From assembly GCF_008831285.2 (NCBI RefSeq), contig NC_045140.1, positions 3,327,528 to 3,391,527 of the forward strand: a stretch of DNA of 64,000 bases, written 5' to 3'. This document shows positions 1-10,665 of the stretch, piece by piece; positions within the stretch are counted from its first letter, which is position 1; every line of letters starts with the position of its first letter. Source of the stretch: Nymphaea colorata. Lineage: Eukaryota; Streptophyta; Magnoliopsida; Nymphaeales; Nymphaeaceae. Under the pieces are notes generated by a model. That model was not told the DNA's origin. It did no database searches and was given only the letters and a program-made list of their open reading frames with translations. A program made the position numbers and the translations under genes.

Positions 1-357
1 AGCGTTTCAGGAAAAAATGTCCTATTTTTCTTTGCTTTTTTTTTTCCTATGCTTGCTTGTGAAAGTGTGATGCTTTAAATTTGATCGATAATAATGTTTT
101 GAGCTACGAAAGTGTTTCTTCTATTCTTGTTAATTAAGTCGTATGGCACAGCCTCGTATGCATAAATTATTCCCTTACGTGTCCACATGCAAGTCAATGT
201 TGCCGGATGCCAAATAGTTGCCGGATGACTGGAACTTCATCAATTCAGTAAAATTCAGTAAGACATGATTGACTATTTCCATATTGTAGCAAGGGAAGAA
301 GGACTATCTGCTCTGTTGAAGGTTTCTCACTTCTCAGCCTACCATGCATGTCCGTTA

Positions 358-358
<1 letters not shown>

Positions 359-383
<25 letters not shown>
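359..383. repeat. (CT)n microsatellite
   Basis: About 12 uninterrupted CT units, followed by a T-rich stretch. Confidence 0.95.
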
Positions 384-388
<5 letters not shown>

Positions 389-984
389 GCTTCTTTTTTG
401 TATCTTTTTTGGTGTTGTTCCAATATTTCCTTGTCTACTCTATGCAATGCTATTTTTGTACTGCAACAAAATATTGAAATATTCACCACAGCAACAAATT
501 TATGTTTCGTGCTGCTACGAAAGGATCTTGCCTAAATAAAAGCCAAATGCAATCCCCACGAGCATCAAATCCAATTATGTATGCTACTGTGGAGGAGGTT
601 CTTTCATGTAGTTATATTGATTCAGGCTTTCGCTTGTTTGAAAGCATTGGCAGTGTTACAGTTCCTTGGGGAGGAGTTGATCCCATTTTTCACACATCCG
701 ATACTTATGGTTCTGATCTCTAGAGCTGTTTGGTTCATTTTCTTCAGTTTCCATCAGGAAATTTCTCACACGTGAATCTATGAGCACCTTGTTCTTCATT
801 TAAAGGGGAGATCAAACAGTGATGGAGCAAGATATGCAAGATTGAGTGGCTGAAAACTTGTTGGATTCAAAATTTTTATGTGGTTAATTAATTGGAGAAT
901 TTAGTTTTTGAGGAACAAAATGTTTCATGAAGTAATCTATAGGACTATGGGGTTTGACAAATGGAACACTCATATAAATGTTAT

Positions 985-1081
985 ATAAATCTGTCTTAAA
1001 GATTGTGGTAGATTCATGGGCAACTAGTTCTAGTGCATTATAAATTTGCTTCAATCTTTAAGGTACATTCATGAAACACTT
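985..1081. repeat. Short foldback repeat, family A copy 1
   Basis: CTTAAAGATTG at 995-1005 is matched exactly by its reverse complement CAATCTTTAAG at 1052-1062, with a spacer of about 46 bp. The right arm is followed by a segment ending ATGAAACACT. A second copy with the same arms, spacing and right flank lies at about 28160-28260, so this is a dispersed foldback of about 100 bp. No target duplication was identified. Confidence 0.5.
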
Positions 1082-2629
1082 ACATAATATTTCAACAACC
1101 AAACTACCCTAGAAGGCAGACAATTAATCTGATTGTATGGAACTAGTGCTCTGAGACTTACTAAAAGCTTGACTTCTTTGTTTAGGATTCTCCTTTTCGC
1201 TTTTGTTTGCTTTTCCAATCCAAATCTCGTCAGCTTTGGAAACATTTGCAGCCACCATTCACTTACTACTAGCTTTACCAATTTTCAAATTGTGGTAGCT
1301 ATTGATTTTATCAAGGATCGATGGTTAAGCGAATTTGATTCTTTACCGTGGACTTGCGTTGGCTTAGTTTTGGGAATTGTACCGCTTTTGTCCTCTCCCA
1401 AACATGAAGACTGCACTTCCATCGGAATATCTTGACAATTAATCCTTTCTCCACTCACTTCTTTTCCTTTATTTTTTTAGTTTAATAGAGCAAGAATGAG
1501 TCGATGAAAAACTATGACATTCAAGAATAATTATGTCTATTTTGTTACGTATAGTTTTTCAAGAAAATTTAATCCTAGCTACTTCTCCCCATTGGTTTCT
1601 ATTTCGATATCAAGATTCAACGGCACAAAAGTTTTCAGAAACAAAATAAAAGAGCCATGAGGGCCATAACTCAAACCGGTGGACTTGGGGTGCGTTGAAG
1701 GCATGTCTTCAGTCAAAAGTTGTGCATGGGAGGCTATGCTCAAAGGAGGTGGGTCATACGTGAAAGTTAAAACAGGTAGAGACTTCTCCACCTGCTATCA
1801 ACGTAGTTCTGGACCCTAAGGAAAACGAGAAGGAACGTGTAGCTCTCACTCCCATCACTTATCAGGCAGAACAAACCAGATGAAACCATCCTTTGTCCGA
1901 GAGCAGTAGTGGCAAAACATTAAGCACCACACAGAACAGTTGGAAGCATGACATACTAATCTTGGGACCCAAAATGACTTACTAAAGTAATTTTACATGA
2001 TAGCCGCTCAATGCATTCCATAAAATAAATGGCCTAACGGCAACCAAAATGACTCTCATGGCTATTTCCTTTTACTATTGGTGGTGGTTGTTTAGAGTCA
2101 CGGATTCCGTACCATGAACTATATAATGCTCTATGGGTCGAACCCCATGAAGGAGCAAATATGTCTCGACAAAACTTGGAGACTACATTCCAAACCCCAG
2201 TCGACGCCTTCCAAACGTATGCTCAATTTCATGAAAAGTTTGATGTATATTGGCTAAATTGAGTAGTACATTTAAGTAGCCTTCGTTTGAGAGTATGAAA
2301 TCAACTTTCCGCCTGATTATATAACAATAAATTTGAACGATGCGCTAATTTTTATGAAAACACAGAACAGCTCAGTTGTAAACTCGTGGTAAAAGTATTA
2401 TGTACATATAGTATCCTGATAGTATCCTTGGATTTATCTGTTCAGGTTTGGATGGAAAAATCCTCTAACCTCCCTCAACAGACCGTTCCATGCAATGCAT
2501 TGGGTGTACGTTTAATCACATTCGACGGAGTGCTGGACGGATATATACATATTGGGCTTCTCCATCTTCTTTTGAGACTTAGAGAAAACTCCGATTTAGT
2601 CTGAGGCTGGTTGAACACCATGAGCTTAA

Positions 2630-2850
2630 TGCTAAATAGGCCTGAACATGATTCGAATCGACCTTAGCTCAAGCTCAGCACGATAATATATCGAGCAGCC
2701 CGACTCTGCTCACATAAAACTCGCTCACATGGCCATTAAAACCAAAATTTCAATGCTCTCCTAAGTAACAACCTTTTTTTTTATAAAAACTTCCATGCTC
2801 GTCACTAAATGCTGGTCAAAGTAATCCATCACATGATGATAGGATCGAAT
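2630..2850. repeat. Dispersed repeat, family B copy 1
   Basis: Begins around AGGCCTGAACATGATTCGA and runs through GCTCACATGGCCATTAAAACC to a segment containing CCATCACATGATGATA. The same order of blocks recurs at about 5927-6190 (AGGCCTAAACACGAGTCGAG, then GCTAACACGCCTCTAAACCC, then CCCATCAAAAGATGATA). Rich in CTCGAG-like words, as are the hAT-like elements in this window. It is probably a non-autonomous element; the exact ends are not resolved. Confidence 0.5.
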
Positions 2851-2859
2851 GCGATTTGT

Positions 2860-3055
2860 ACTAGTGGTAAGAGAATAACCATCTCTTTCGAATATTTTTT
2901 TGGTAAAAGTTCATTACAGAATGAGTGGAGAAAAGACATATTTTAAAAAGTCGTGCTTTTACAATAAAGAAAGGTACAGTTGGCTCGAGTGGCAGGAGAA
3001 TAGCATCCTCTTTAAAATATTATCATTTGTAAAAGTTAATTATCCTTCTTAAAAC
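2860..3055 (+). repeat. Two diverged copies of a short SINE-like segment
   Basis: About 2860-2920 and 2980-3050 align with each other (AGTGGTAAGAGAATAACCAT versus AGTGGCAGGAGAATAGCAT, both followed by a T-rich run and GTAAAAGTT plus A/T). The GAGTGGCAGGAGAATA word recalls a tRNA-type box A, but no convincing box B or intact tRNA fold is visible. A SINE origin is therefore only a guess. Confidence 0.3.
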
Positions 3056-3185
3056 ACGAGTTTTTAAGAGAGAAAGAGAGATTGCACGCCAACGATGCGG
3101 AGAAGAAAAAAAAAAAGCAAGCAACTCCTCTCAGAATGCTGGTTTCCTTTCTGCTACTCCAATTCGATGTTCTGCTAGTTGGCTC

Positions 3186-3192
3186 TATAAAT
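3186..3192 (+). promoter_or_regulatory. TATA box of the xylanase-type gene
   Basis: TATAAAT lies in a GC-flanked context 121 bases upstream of ATG 3307. It falls inside a longer open frame that continues upstream. If this TATA is used, transcription would begin near 3215, which excludes ATG 3136 and makes 3307 the first ATG of the transcript. Confidence 0.5.
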
Positions 3193-3306
3193 ACCACCGT
3201 GAACAGAGAAGTGGCAGGTTCAACTAACAACAATCCTCTTGTACCAAGTATCGTTTCTTCGTCCAAAGCAAATCTGCCACCGATCTATCTCAGTTTCAAT
3301 TCAAAC

Positions 3307-4984
3307 ATGGGTTTGATTCACTCGACTAAAACACAGAGAGGAGCTCCTGTATCCTTAGGATTTTATTTGTATCGAATGACAAATAACAATATCATCCTCA
3401 ACCATGACTTCTCCGGAGGCTTGCAATTCTGGCGCCCAAATTGCTGCCATGGGTATGTGATATCAAAAGCACCTGGTTGCGCTGAAGGAGTGGTTTCTGA
3501 ATCAGGGACAAGCTATGCCGTTGCCTCGAATAGAACCCAGCCTTGGCAAGGTCTAGAGCAGGACATCACTTCGAGGATTTCCCCGCATTCTAGCTACACC
3601 TTCTTTGCTTCAGTTCGAGTACGTGGGTGCCATGAGTCTCGCGTCCAAGCTACGCTCAGGTTGGAGCAGGTGGGCTCCTCGCCCACTTTTGCTTACATTG
3701 GAAGGTAACCCTGAATATCTTAATTGTTTTTTGTTTTGCGTTTTCATGAAAGATCGCGGTGAGTTTACTTTAATCCCTTGTTGCAGCACCATAGCGTCAA
3801 ACAAGAGGTGGGTTAATCTGGAAGGGAAGTTTTCTTTGACGAGTGTTCCAACGCGTGTGATTGTTTATCTGGAAGGTCCTGATCCCGGCGTTGATTTGCT
3901 TGTCGATCAGGTTTACGTTTGTCATTCTTCTGGCCCTACCCGCGGCGAATTTGAGGTTCTCTTCTGAAATTGCTTATATATCTGCAGCTTTGTCTTTTAT
4001 TATGATACGCATAAATTTCATCCCATTTTGTTAGAAAAGTTATTCATAAAACGGAGAAAATGCATTATCTCTTGTCAATAACAATAATTTGTGATGCCCG
4101 CAAACAACATCTATGGACGTCGTTTCAATCGATAATCGGTATAAACTTGCCATGCTTCCCTGGTTGAAGATTTCTGAGGCTAAACCAGTGCACCCAGTAC
4201 CACTACCTCAGGATTGGTTCCTCCACTACTGAAAAAGATTCATTAGAAGTTGTAGCTCACATGCTTTGTCATTATTTGAACGGATGTACTGCTAAAACTG
4301 TAGCCTTATGCCTCTTCTTTTCTTGTCTTAAAGGAAGAGGTTAAAGCTGTCACAGATGATGAGGCTGAGAACATCATACTAAATCCTCGGTTTGAAGATG
4401 GTCTTAATACTTGGAGTGGAAAAGGTTGCAAGATTGTTTTACATCGTTCCATGGGAGATGGTAAAGTTCTCCCAATGACTGGAAAGGTTTTTGCTTCGGC
4501 AACTGACCGCAAACAAAACTGGAACGGGATTCAACAGGACATAACTGGTCGGGTGCAGAGCAAGCTTGCCTATGAGGTCACTGCAATTGTTCGAATATTC
4601 GGAAATTCTCCCAGTGCAGACGTACGGGCAACATTATGGGTTCAAAACACAAACCAGCAAGAGCAATACATTGGCATTGCCAAGTATAGTTTCAACTGGT
4701 TTCCTCTGAACTTAATTTCTAATGAGTTTATAGATTGACCTCATATTTCATTTGAATTTGGTAGAATGATACATTGAACTTATGGAGAAGAGTGCTGCTT
4801 ATACAGTGTACAAGCAACAGATAAGGACTGGACTCAGTTGCGAGGAAAGTTTCTTTTGAATGAAGCTGCTTCTAGAGTAATTGTATATTTGGAGGGACCA
4901 TCAGAAGGCACTGATATACTTGTGAACAGTTTAGTTGTGAAGCGTGCAATGAAGCCATCACCTTCACTTCCACCTGTAATTGAG
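3307..4984 (+). pseudogene. GH10 xylanase-type gene reduced to two CBM22 modules
   Basis: Four exons are deduced: 3307-3704, 3787-3955, 4334-4683 and 4807-4984. All introns are GT-AG, and the spliced frame stays open for 365 codons. The product has two copies of a CBM22-type carbohydrate-binding module. The first starts at about residue 26 (NNIILNHDFSGGL, then WQGLEQDITSRISPHSSYTF and RWVNLEGKFSL). The second starts at about residue 201 (NIILNPRFEDGLNTW, then WNGIQQDITGRVQSKLAYEV and DWTQLRGKFLLNEAASRVIV). Both halves share the exon pattern and end at a phase-0 donor after GAG. In the family (for example Arabidopsis XYN1-type cell-wall endo-1,4-beta-xylanases), CBM22 modules precede a GH10 catalytic domain of about 330 residues. 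No such domain, and no third CBM22, was recognised downstream. Without it there is no hydrolase activity; at most the product could bind xylan. No clear signal peptide follows ATG 3307. It could be a truncated relic, or a gene whose remaining exons were separated by insertions; I favour truncation. The reading frames of the remaining exons are intact. Confidence 0.72.
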
Positions 4985-5001
4985 GTTAGTCAATTATGAG
5001 G

Positions 5002-5028
5002 CTCTCTCTCTCTCTCTCTCTCTCTCTC
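5002..5028. repeat. (CT)n microsatellite
   Basis: Thirteen CT units lie 18 bases after the last recognisable xylanase exon, within what would be the next intron. Confidence 0.95.
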
Positions 5029-5029
5029 A

Positions 5030-5925
5030 AGGTTGTCTAGGATAACATTACCTTGCACATATATGGATGTTCAATTGTTCATGTTTATCATTTGATTGCA
5101 AATTGAGAATTATCTTTGGCTACATACTTACCAATTTATGGTTTAGCTGTTTGGTAAGTCTACCTTAAATGACATCGGCCACTGAAATGAGCACTAAGTC
5201 TTACTCTTTCATGATCATAGGATATCCATATTGCTTTGATTGTACTGTAGGTTGTTCTGTTGGTTTCTGCATGCATTTGTTATTTTTACTTTCTTGAATC
5301 TTTTATTTTGTCATCACATTGTAATATGTTCTATGAGTTAGTCATGTGTGATGAGGGGCTATTTCATCATATAAGCAGATACAGGGCGAGGCCTGTTTTA
5401 GATGCAATCTGATTTCTGGAGGACAACCTGGCTGCTTTTGATGTTATGTGACTGGTAAGGAGTACCGCTGGAGCCATTACCTTTTGGTTGATTTGCAGCA
5501 TTTGCTTCTTGGTAGGATCAATTTCTTCCAAAACTTTCGTGTGACCTAACAAAGCAAAAGAACATACTTTAGTTTGTGTGCCCAATGCATCTTCTATAGA
5601 ACTTTTGAATGTAATGCAGACAGGCCAGAATCATCAGCTTGTTCTTCTTTAAGCACATGTAAGGTGAAGTGGTCTTATTCGGCAGTAAACAATAAGCAAA
5701 ATATTTGCTGTGACTTCATATTCTCTTACAGAATTCTGCTAATAAAGTAAACATTATTGTCCAATTATGTTTTTATTGATGCTCTCAAATGCGCTTCAAA
5801 ATGAGGACTACCATAAACAACTCGCTCCAGCCGCACTTGCTCCCCCAGCAAAACATTCTTTCCCATGGGTAATCTAGGAAGAACCACTTGATCTTTTGCA
5901 AGGGAGAACTCCCATTAAGTATTCA
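5030..5925. other. Non-coding sequence downstream of the xylanase relic
   Basis: I looked here for a third CBM22 exon and for GH10 motifs and found none. The sequence is AT-rich with stops in all frames and no clear repeat. Confidence 0.5.
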
Positions 5926-5926
5926 C

Positions 5927-6190
5927 CATGCTAGGCCTAAACACGAGTCGAGTCGAGCTGAGCCAGCTTGAGCTCTGCTCGAGACCTAAAATACTCAACT
6001 CAAGCTTGAGCCAAGCTTGAGTCGAGCTCAATAAATTGTGCTCAAGGAGAACAACTCGGCTCTTAAGACTCGCTAACACGCCTCTAAACCCAAATAATGC
6101 CATCCCAGGTACAAGTCTTTATTTATAGGAACTTGCTCATTAATAAATGTTGCTTAGAGTAACCCATCAAAAGATGATATGATGGGGTCC
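5927..6190. repeat. Dispersed repeat, family B copy 2
   Basis: Homologous in block order to 2630-2850, and rich in GAGTCGAGCTGAG-like words. It abuts the CTCGAG-rich repeat that follows. The two family B copies flank the xylanase relic in the same orientation. Confidence 0.5.
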
Positions 6191-6192
6191 AA

Positions 6193-6792
6193 TTAGGGCT
6201 GTTCAAAGAGTCGAGCTAACTCGAACTTGCTCGGTAAACTTGACTTGAACTCGGCTCGTTTATCAAATGAGTCGAGTTCAAGTTAAAAAATGGACTCGAC
6301 AACTTAAATGAGTCAAACTCCAGTTAAGTGGGCTCGGTTCGGTTAAGCTCGAGAAAGAAAATATATAAAATACATCCCCAAAAATTATCAAAAAGAGTAG
6401 ATTGCTTAAATGGATATACATGTGACTTGTACATGAAAGGTGAAAAACTTTTCCTATGAAAGGTGAAAAACTTTTCCTAAAAACTTTGGCTGATCGTTGT
6501 ATGCCAAGAGAATGACAGAGAGGTAGAGGCGGCTGAAAAGAGACCGCAGGCCTACAATAGGTGATTCGGGAAGCACGAAAATAAAAGTTAAATCAGGTTA
6601 AGGCCGTAAGAAGAGTTTTACAAATTGACTTGAGTTTTACGAGTTGAGTTGAGTAACCTCGAGTTTGACTCGGTTACATAAACGAAATAAACTAATCATT
6701 GCATAAACTAGAGCTTGACTCGTTTGTTGAGAAAGTTGAGTTGACTTGAACTGAGGCTCGAGTCTTACTAAGTCGAGTCTAGAGGAGCTTTA
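6193..6792. repeat. CTCGAG-rich repeat, probably hAT-like non-autonomous element
   Basis: Begins TAGGGCTGTTCAAAGAGTCG and ends GGAGCTTTACACCCATG. The ends are loosely inverted, and the interior is full of imperfect GAGTCGAGTT/AACTCGGCTCG words running in both directions. The same vocabulary occurs in the element at 20909-21373, which has a perfect 8-bp target duplication. No convincing duplication is visible here. A 23-bp tandem duplication lies inside (6433-6478). Confidence 0.45.
6433..6478. repeat. 23-bp perfect tandem duplication
   Basis: ATGAAAGGTGAAAAACTTTT followed by CCT occurs twice in tandem (6433-6455 and 6456-6478) with no mismatch, so it looks recent compared with the decayed element around it. 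Confidence 0.9.
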
Positions 6793-6799
6793 CACCCAT

Positions 6800-8880
6800 G
6801 GTGCTAAACCTCACCCTCTAGGAGAATAGTGTTGAACTGACAACCTGTAGTTTACAAACCTGCCAGCTTGACCAGTTATGTTATGATCTTTCAAACACAC
6901 AAACCGCTTTAGCTTAGCATGACCACAATTAACCATATACTTGTAAAATTAGGTCGTAGTTGATACCCAGCACCGGCAATCCTAGGCCACCAATTCAAAC
7001 ACGCCGAGCGACAACATCTCTCAGCCAATTGGTTCTTGAACCCAATTTTTAGTTTAAAGGTTCCTGCAACTAATCCATGCTGGAGGCCGTTCGACCACGT
7101 AGGAGAAAAGCTAAGAGGTGGACGCCATTCGGTGGCGGTGACATGGCAGTGTCCTATTGGCTGCCCGAAAAAAAAGTGGGTCCTACAAAAGAATTGCACA
7201 TGAATGATTGGCTGCAACCACAAATCACATCATGTTAGAAGCTGGCTCACTTGATCCATGTTGTAACCCTACAACCGAAAGCTACAGCATTGAATATAAC
7301 AACTGAACTTTTCTTTTCCCTTTCCTTTTGGGAGGAAGAGAAAGAGCCACAACCCTGATAATATCGGAGTCGCGCTCTAGGCTGAGAGCCACCGGCGCCC
7401 AAACATTTGTGATCTATCTTTCCAGCGGAAGGGACAAATGCAGGATGTGAAGGTTTGATTCCACCCTCTGCATATCGACGACCCATGCATTTAAGTCCTG
7501 CAATGGTCGTTATGTGCCTCTATGAATGCCAATTGGTTGGCATCCCACATTTCTCAGTCACCAACCTCTCCTTCACCATGTGGGATGCCCCATTGGAGGT
7601 GCTACTGTGGCATGGATTCGTGGTATAAGGGCCCATATCCCGAGGAAATGACACCGACACGCCGCGTCGTGACAAATGGCATGGTATGACATGCCAACTT
7701 CATATTATATTATAATTCTGATATTTTGACGATATTTTCAATTGTCATATATATTATAGCAAGTGTGTTTCTTATAATATAACAATCCAATCGCCAAAGT
7801 CTCTATATGGGAAGCAATAGCATTAAACAATTTGTAACTTGTTTGTTTGCGTATGCTTTAATTTGCACCAATCAAAGGTTAATGGTTTCGTGTTCATACA
7901 CGAAACTAGTCAAATTTTTCCTTTCATCAAATGTGCAGAAACATTTCAATTTGGGGCAGACTAAAACCAACATGAGATTTACTTTTTTACATGCAACTGT
8001 ATTTGTATCTGATATATATGGATTGGGTATCCACTGACGTTGGTGAGAAATCCAAATTAAGGTACTGATTAGATCTGGTATTCCATATCAAATTATAGTG
8101 GGGTCTGAATCTTGATCCAATATCGATCTTCATCGGCGCCATTATAGTCGCAATGGAAATTGGTTGCAAGTGTTATGGTGGCTTTTGTATGTATCATAAC
8201 CTACCTTCACCCGTTCCCCGGCAACTAACTAATGACAAATCACGAATTGTAAAATCCTCGCACCATTTTGAGCTCCGTCGTATCACGACCACCCAATACA
8301 ATGCAATCACGGCCACTCAATACAATGCGATGGCCATGGGTGAACGTATCGGATGCCGATGTGCAGAAGTTTTCCCGTCCAAACTGGGACAGAGATCCAC
8401 AATTCCCTGGTACAACTACTAGCTAGATGCTATCCACCATCAGTACCAACTTCCACGTGTTTGTTGGTAATTGCTTTAATTACTTATTTGTTCATCTTTT
8501 TCTTTGTCTGATGCAAATTAATGCCTGTGAGAGAGACTAACAATTTGTTTTCCTTTTTCACAAACTAATGGCCACTCAAATTGTCTAGAACGAATTGAAT
8601 GGTTCCTTCCAGTGAATTCCATTGGAAAACCAATCAGGAACTGAACTCTTTTAATGGCAGCAGGTGAGGATCTCTGTGGTATATGTCTACTCTTTAGGAT
8701 GTTCTGCACTCGACTGTTTATAAAGATCCAGTAATATATATGAGGCGATCGATGACTGTCCCTCTGATACCGGCGCATCACCTGCTTTACTTGTGAAAGC
8801 TTCACAAAAATTAAAAAGAAAAAAAATATTACAAGTGACAATAAAAAAAAAGAAAACTCCACATTAAAAAGGAGGATGTT
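6800..8880. other. Intergenic, no gene recognised
   Basis: Short open frames only, none resembling a known family. It contains one notable hairpin at 7529-7596, listed separately. Confidence 0.5.
7529..7596 (+). other. Imperfect hairpin
   Basis: The left arm 7529-7550 (CCAATTGGTTGGCATCCCACAT) pairs with the right arm 7578-7596 (ATGTGGGATGCCCCATTGG) across a 27-base loop. The pairing core is a perfect GGCATCCCACAT/ATGTGGGATGCC, with a small bulge and then CCAAT/ATTGG. Neither arm matches a conserved plant microRNA that I can recall. It may be a MITE remnant or a young microRNA-like foldback. Confidence 0.4.
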
Positions 8881-8883
8881 AGG

Positions 8884-10250
8884 GAGGTTGGTGACCTCCG
8901 GCCCATTGCCCTCTTGAATTTGATTTATAAGATAATATCTAAATTTCTGCTTGATTCATGAAGACTATTCTTCAGAGAGTAATTGATGAGAACCAAGTTG
9001 CTTTCCATGAACAGATCCTTGGTTCGCAATGTCATTATTGGTCACGAAACGGCGCAGTCTTTCTCTCTAGATCCTCCCAGGAATCCCTCTGCATCGTCTT
9101 GGACATGTCTGCCGAGCTATCAACAAGGTTGGAGTTGGTATTCTCAATGTTGAGGATAGGAACAAAACATTGATCGCCAAAATGTGATTCGAAATATATG
9201 GCCAAACCAACGGCGATTACTTCTTTTCTCAGAAAAAAAAAAAAACTGTCAGAATCACAACATTTGGACTTTATATTCTGTGGGAGGTAACTCATGGTTT
9301 CTCAAAGGTTTCATGTGGGCATGTTATATCGTAAAAGAAGTTGCAAGATGGAATATCGGTAAAGGCAATGTAAAATTCTAGCGTGATGTTTGGGGTTCAG
9401 TGTACATCTGTCAAGCTGCTCCGGGGAAGTCATTACTGTCTTTGACAGCAGCCTCAAAATGACTGTCAAAGAATTTATGGAATTAGACTTCACACTATTT
9501 CCAGAGCTATATGACTTTATACAATAGGTGGGAGTTGAAAAGCCCGTGTCAAGAAAAGAAGAAGATCAACAATGAATGTGTAACAAAGCCATTAAAGATC
9601 TATCGGTCACAAAGCTGTGGAGACAACATAAAAATATCTCCTCCAGAGCTGGCTGGCAATAATGGATTTGGAATGACGATGTGCATCCACATGCCAGATG
9701 GTTTATATATGTTGGTACTTGTGGTAGGTCGCTGACAATAGATAAATGGAAGAAAGGTATGGCTGTAGCAAATCGCTACTTTATATGCCAAGAGGAAGAG
9801 GAATCAACTACCAGACCTTGTTTGACAGCAGGAAGATTTGGAGATCGAGTATGGAAGATGATCTACTGCAGTTTTGAGAAACCCGTATTCTTGTTGGGAA
9901 ATGTGGAGAACAACTTCAAGAAGTGGTTGATCAGTTCTAAATTTAATCAAAAGTAGAAACCAAGATGTTGGAAAATCTGTTTTCACAAGCAGAAGAATAG
10001 GCGCTTGTGCTTCCTAACTTTTGAATTTCCACTAAGGGTTTTTTTTTTTTTGTCTGTCAATCTTCAGAAACAGGGATGGAGGGCTATCCTCCAGCAGATG
10101 TGTTTAAGGCATGTCGTTTTGGTCTCCAGCAATAAGAAATGGCTTGGATGGTTGAGAAGATTTCTAAAAGACAGGACTGATCATCATCTTTACTTGACTA
10201 ACGTTAAATCTGCTAGCAGTAGACTTTCCATTCTCCGAAATCAGTCCTAA
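8884..10250 (+). mobile_element. Decayed L1-type LINE fragment 1
   Basis: Broken reverse-transcriptase reading frames of a plant L1-like LINE. At 8884 the frame reads EVGDLRPIALLNLIYKIISK, the classic RT motif. Near 9000 it reads NQVAF, and near 9030, in another frame, RNVIIGHETAQSF. At about 9340-9395 comes RWNIGKGNVKFWRDVW (interrupted by a stop), the conserved segment between RT and the C-terminal zinc-binding domain. At about 9730-9860 come DKWKKGMAVANRYFIC and GDRVWKMI, typical of the zf-RVT domain. Stops and frameshifts separate these blocks and much of the RT domain is missing, so it is dead. No endonuclease domain, 5' end or poly(A) tail with a target duplication was identified. Confidence 0.7.
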
Positions 10251-10298
10251 TTTTGAGACTATTGCTATGCTCTGCAGCATTGTACACATCGGTTAGTT

Positions 10299-10665
10299 CA
10301 TATAATCACAAAAAACGTGTTCTTTCTTTTAAAAAATAATAAATTAAATTACCGTTTAAAACGTTTAATAACATTTTTTTTGAAAAAACGAAAAAAACAT
10401 GTTTTTAAACGTGTTTTTCCATTTTTTCATTTTTTAATGCCAAATAGTTATTTTTATTTTTTATTTTTTATTTGTTGCAAATCTACTTATCTTTTGATGT
10501 TTGTGTTATTAGTTACTTATTTCATTTTTTTCTTCTATATTTAGTTTTTTCAATTTTTAAACATTTACCATATTTTTTCAGCTTTTTCCCTTTTTTTCAA
10601 GCTCGTTGTATTATATCCGAGAAAAACCTCGTCATTTAAAACTCCAAAACATTATTTGTAACTAT
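10299..10665. mobile_element. T-rich miniature element, family C copy 1
   Basis: Shares with 30719-31041 a long core (ATTTGTTGCAAATCTACTTA then TCTTTTGATGTTT) and terminal blocks: ATAATCACAAAAAACG at the left and CATTATTTGTAACTAT at the right. The ends are inverted repeats of ATAGTCACAAAT type. The flanking GGTTAGTT and GGTTTGTA may be a degraded target duplication. There is no coding capacity. Confidence 0.55.

Larger units (their letters stand above)
1..2625. other. Intergenic, no gene recognised
   Basis: AT-rich DNA with stops in all frames. No open frame here resembles a known protein. It holds one (CT)n tract and one short foldback repeat, listed separately. It may include promoter sequence for the xylanase-type gene downstream, but nothing specific stands out. 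Confidence 0.6.

Noticed and set aside
6193-6792. Claim of an 8-bp target duplication for the CTCGAG-rich repeat
   Set aside because: The best flanking match, GGTCCAAT versus GGTGCTAA, agrees at only five of eight positions.
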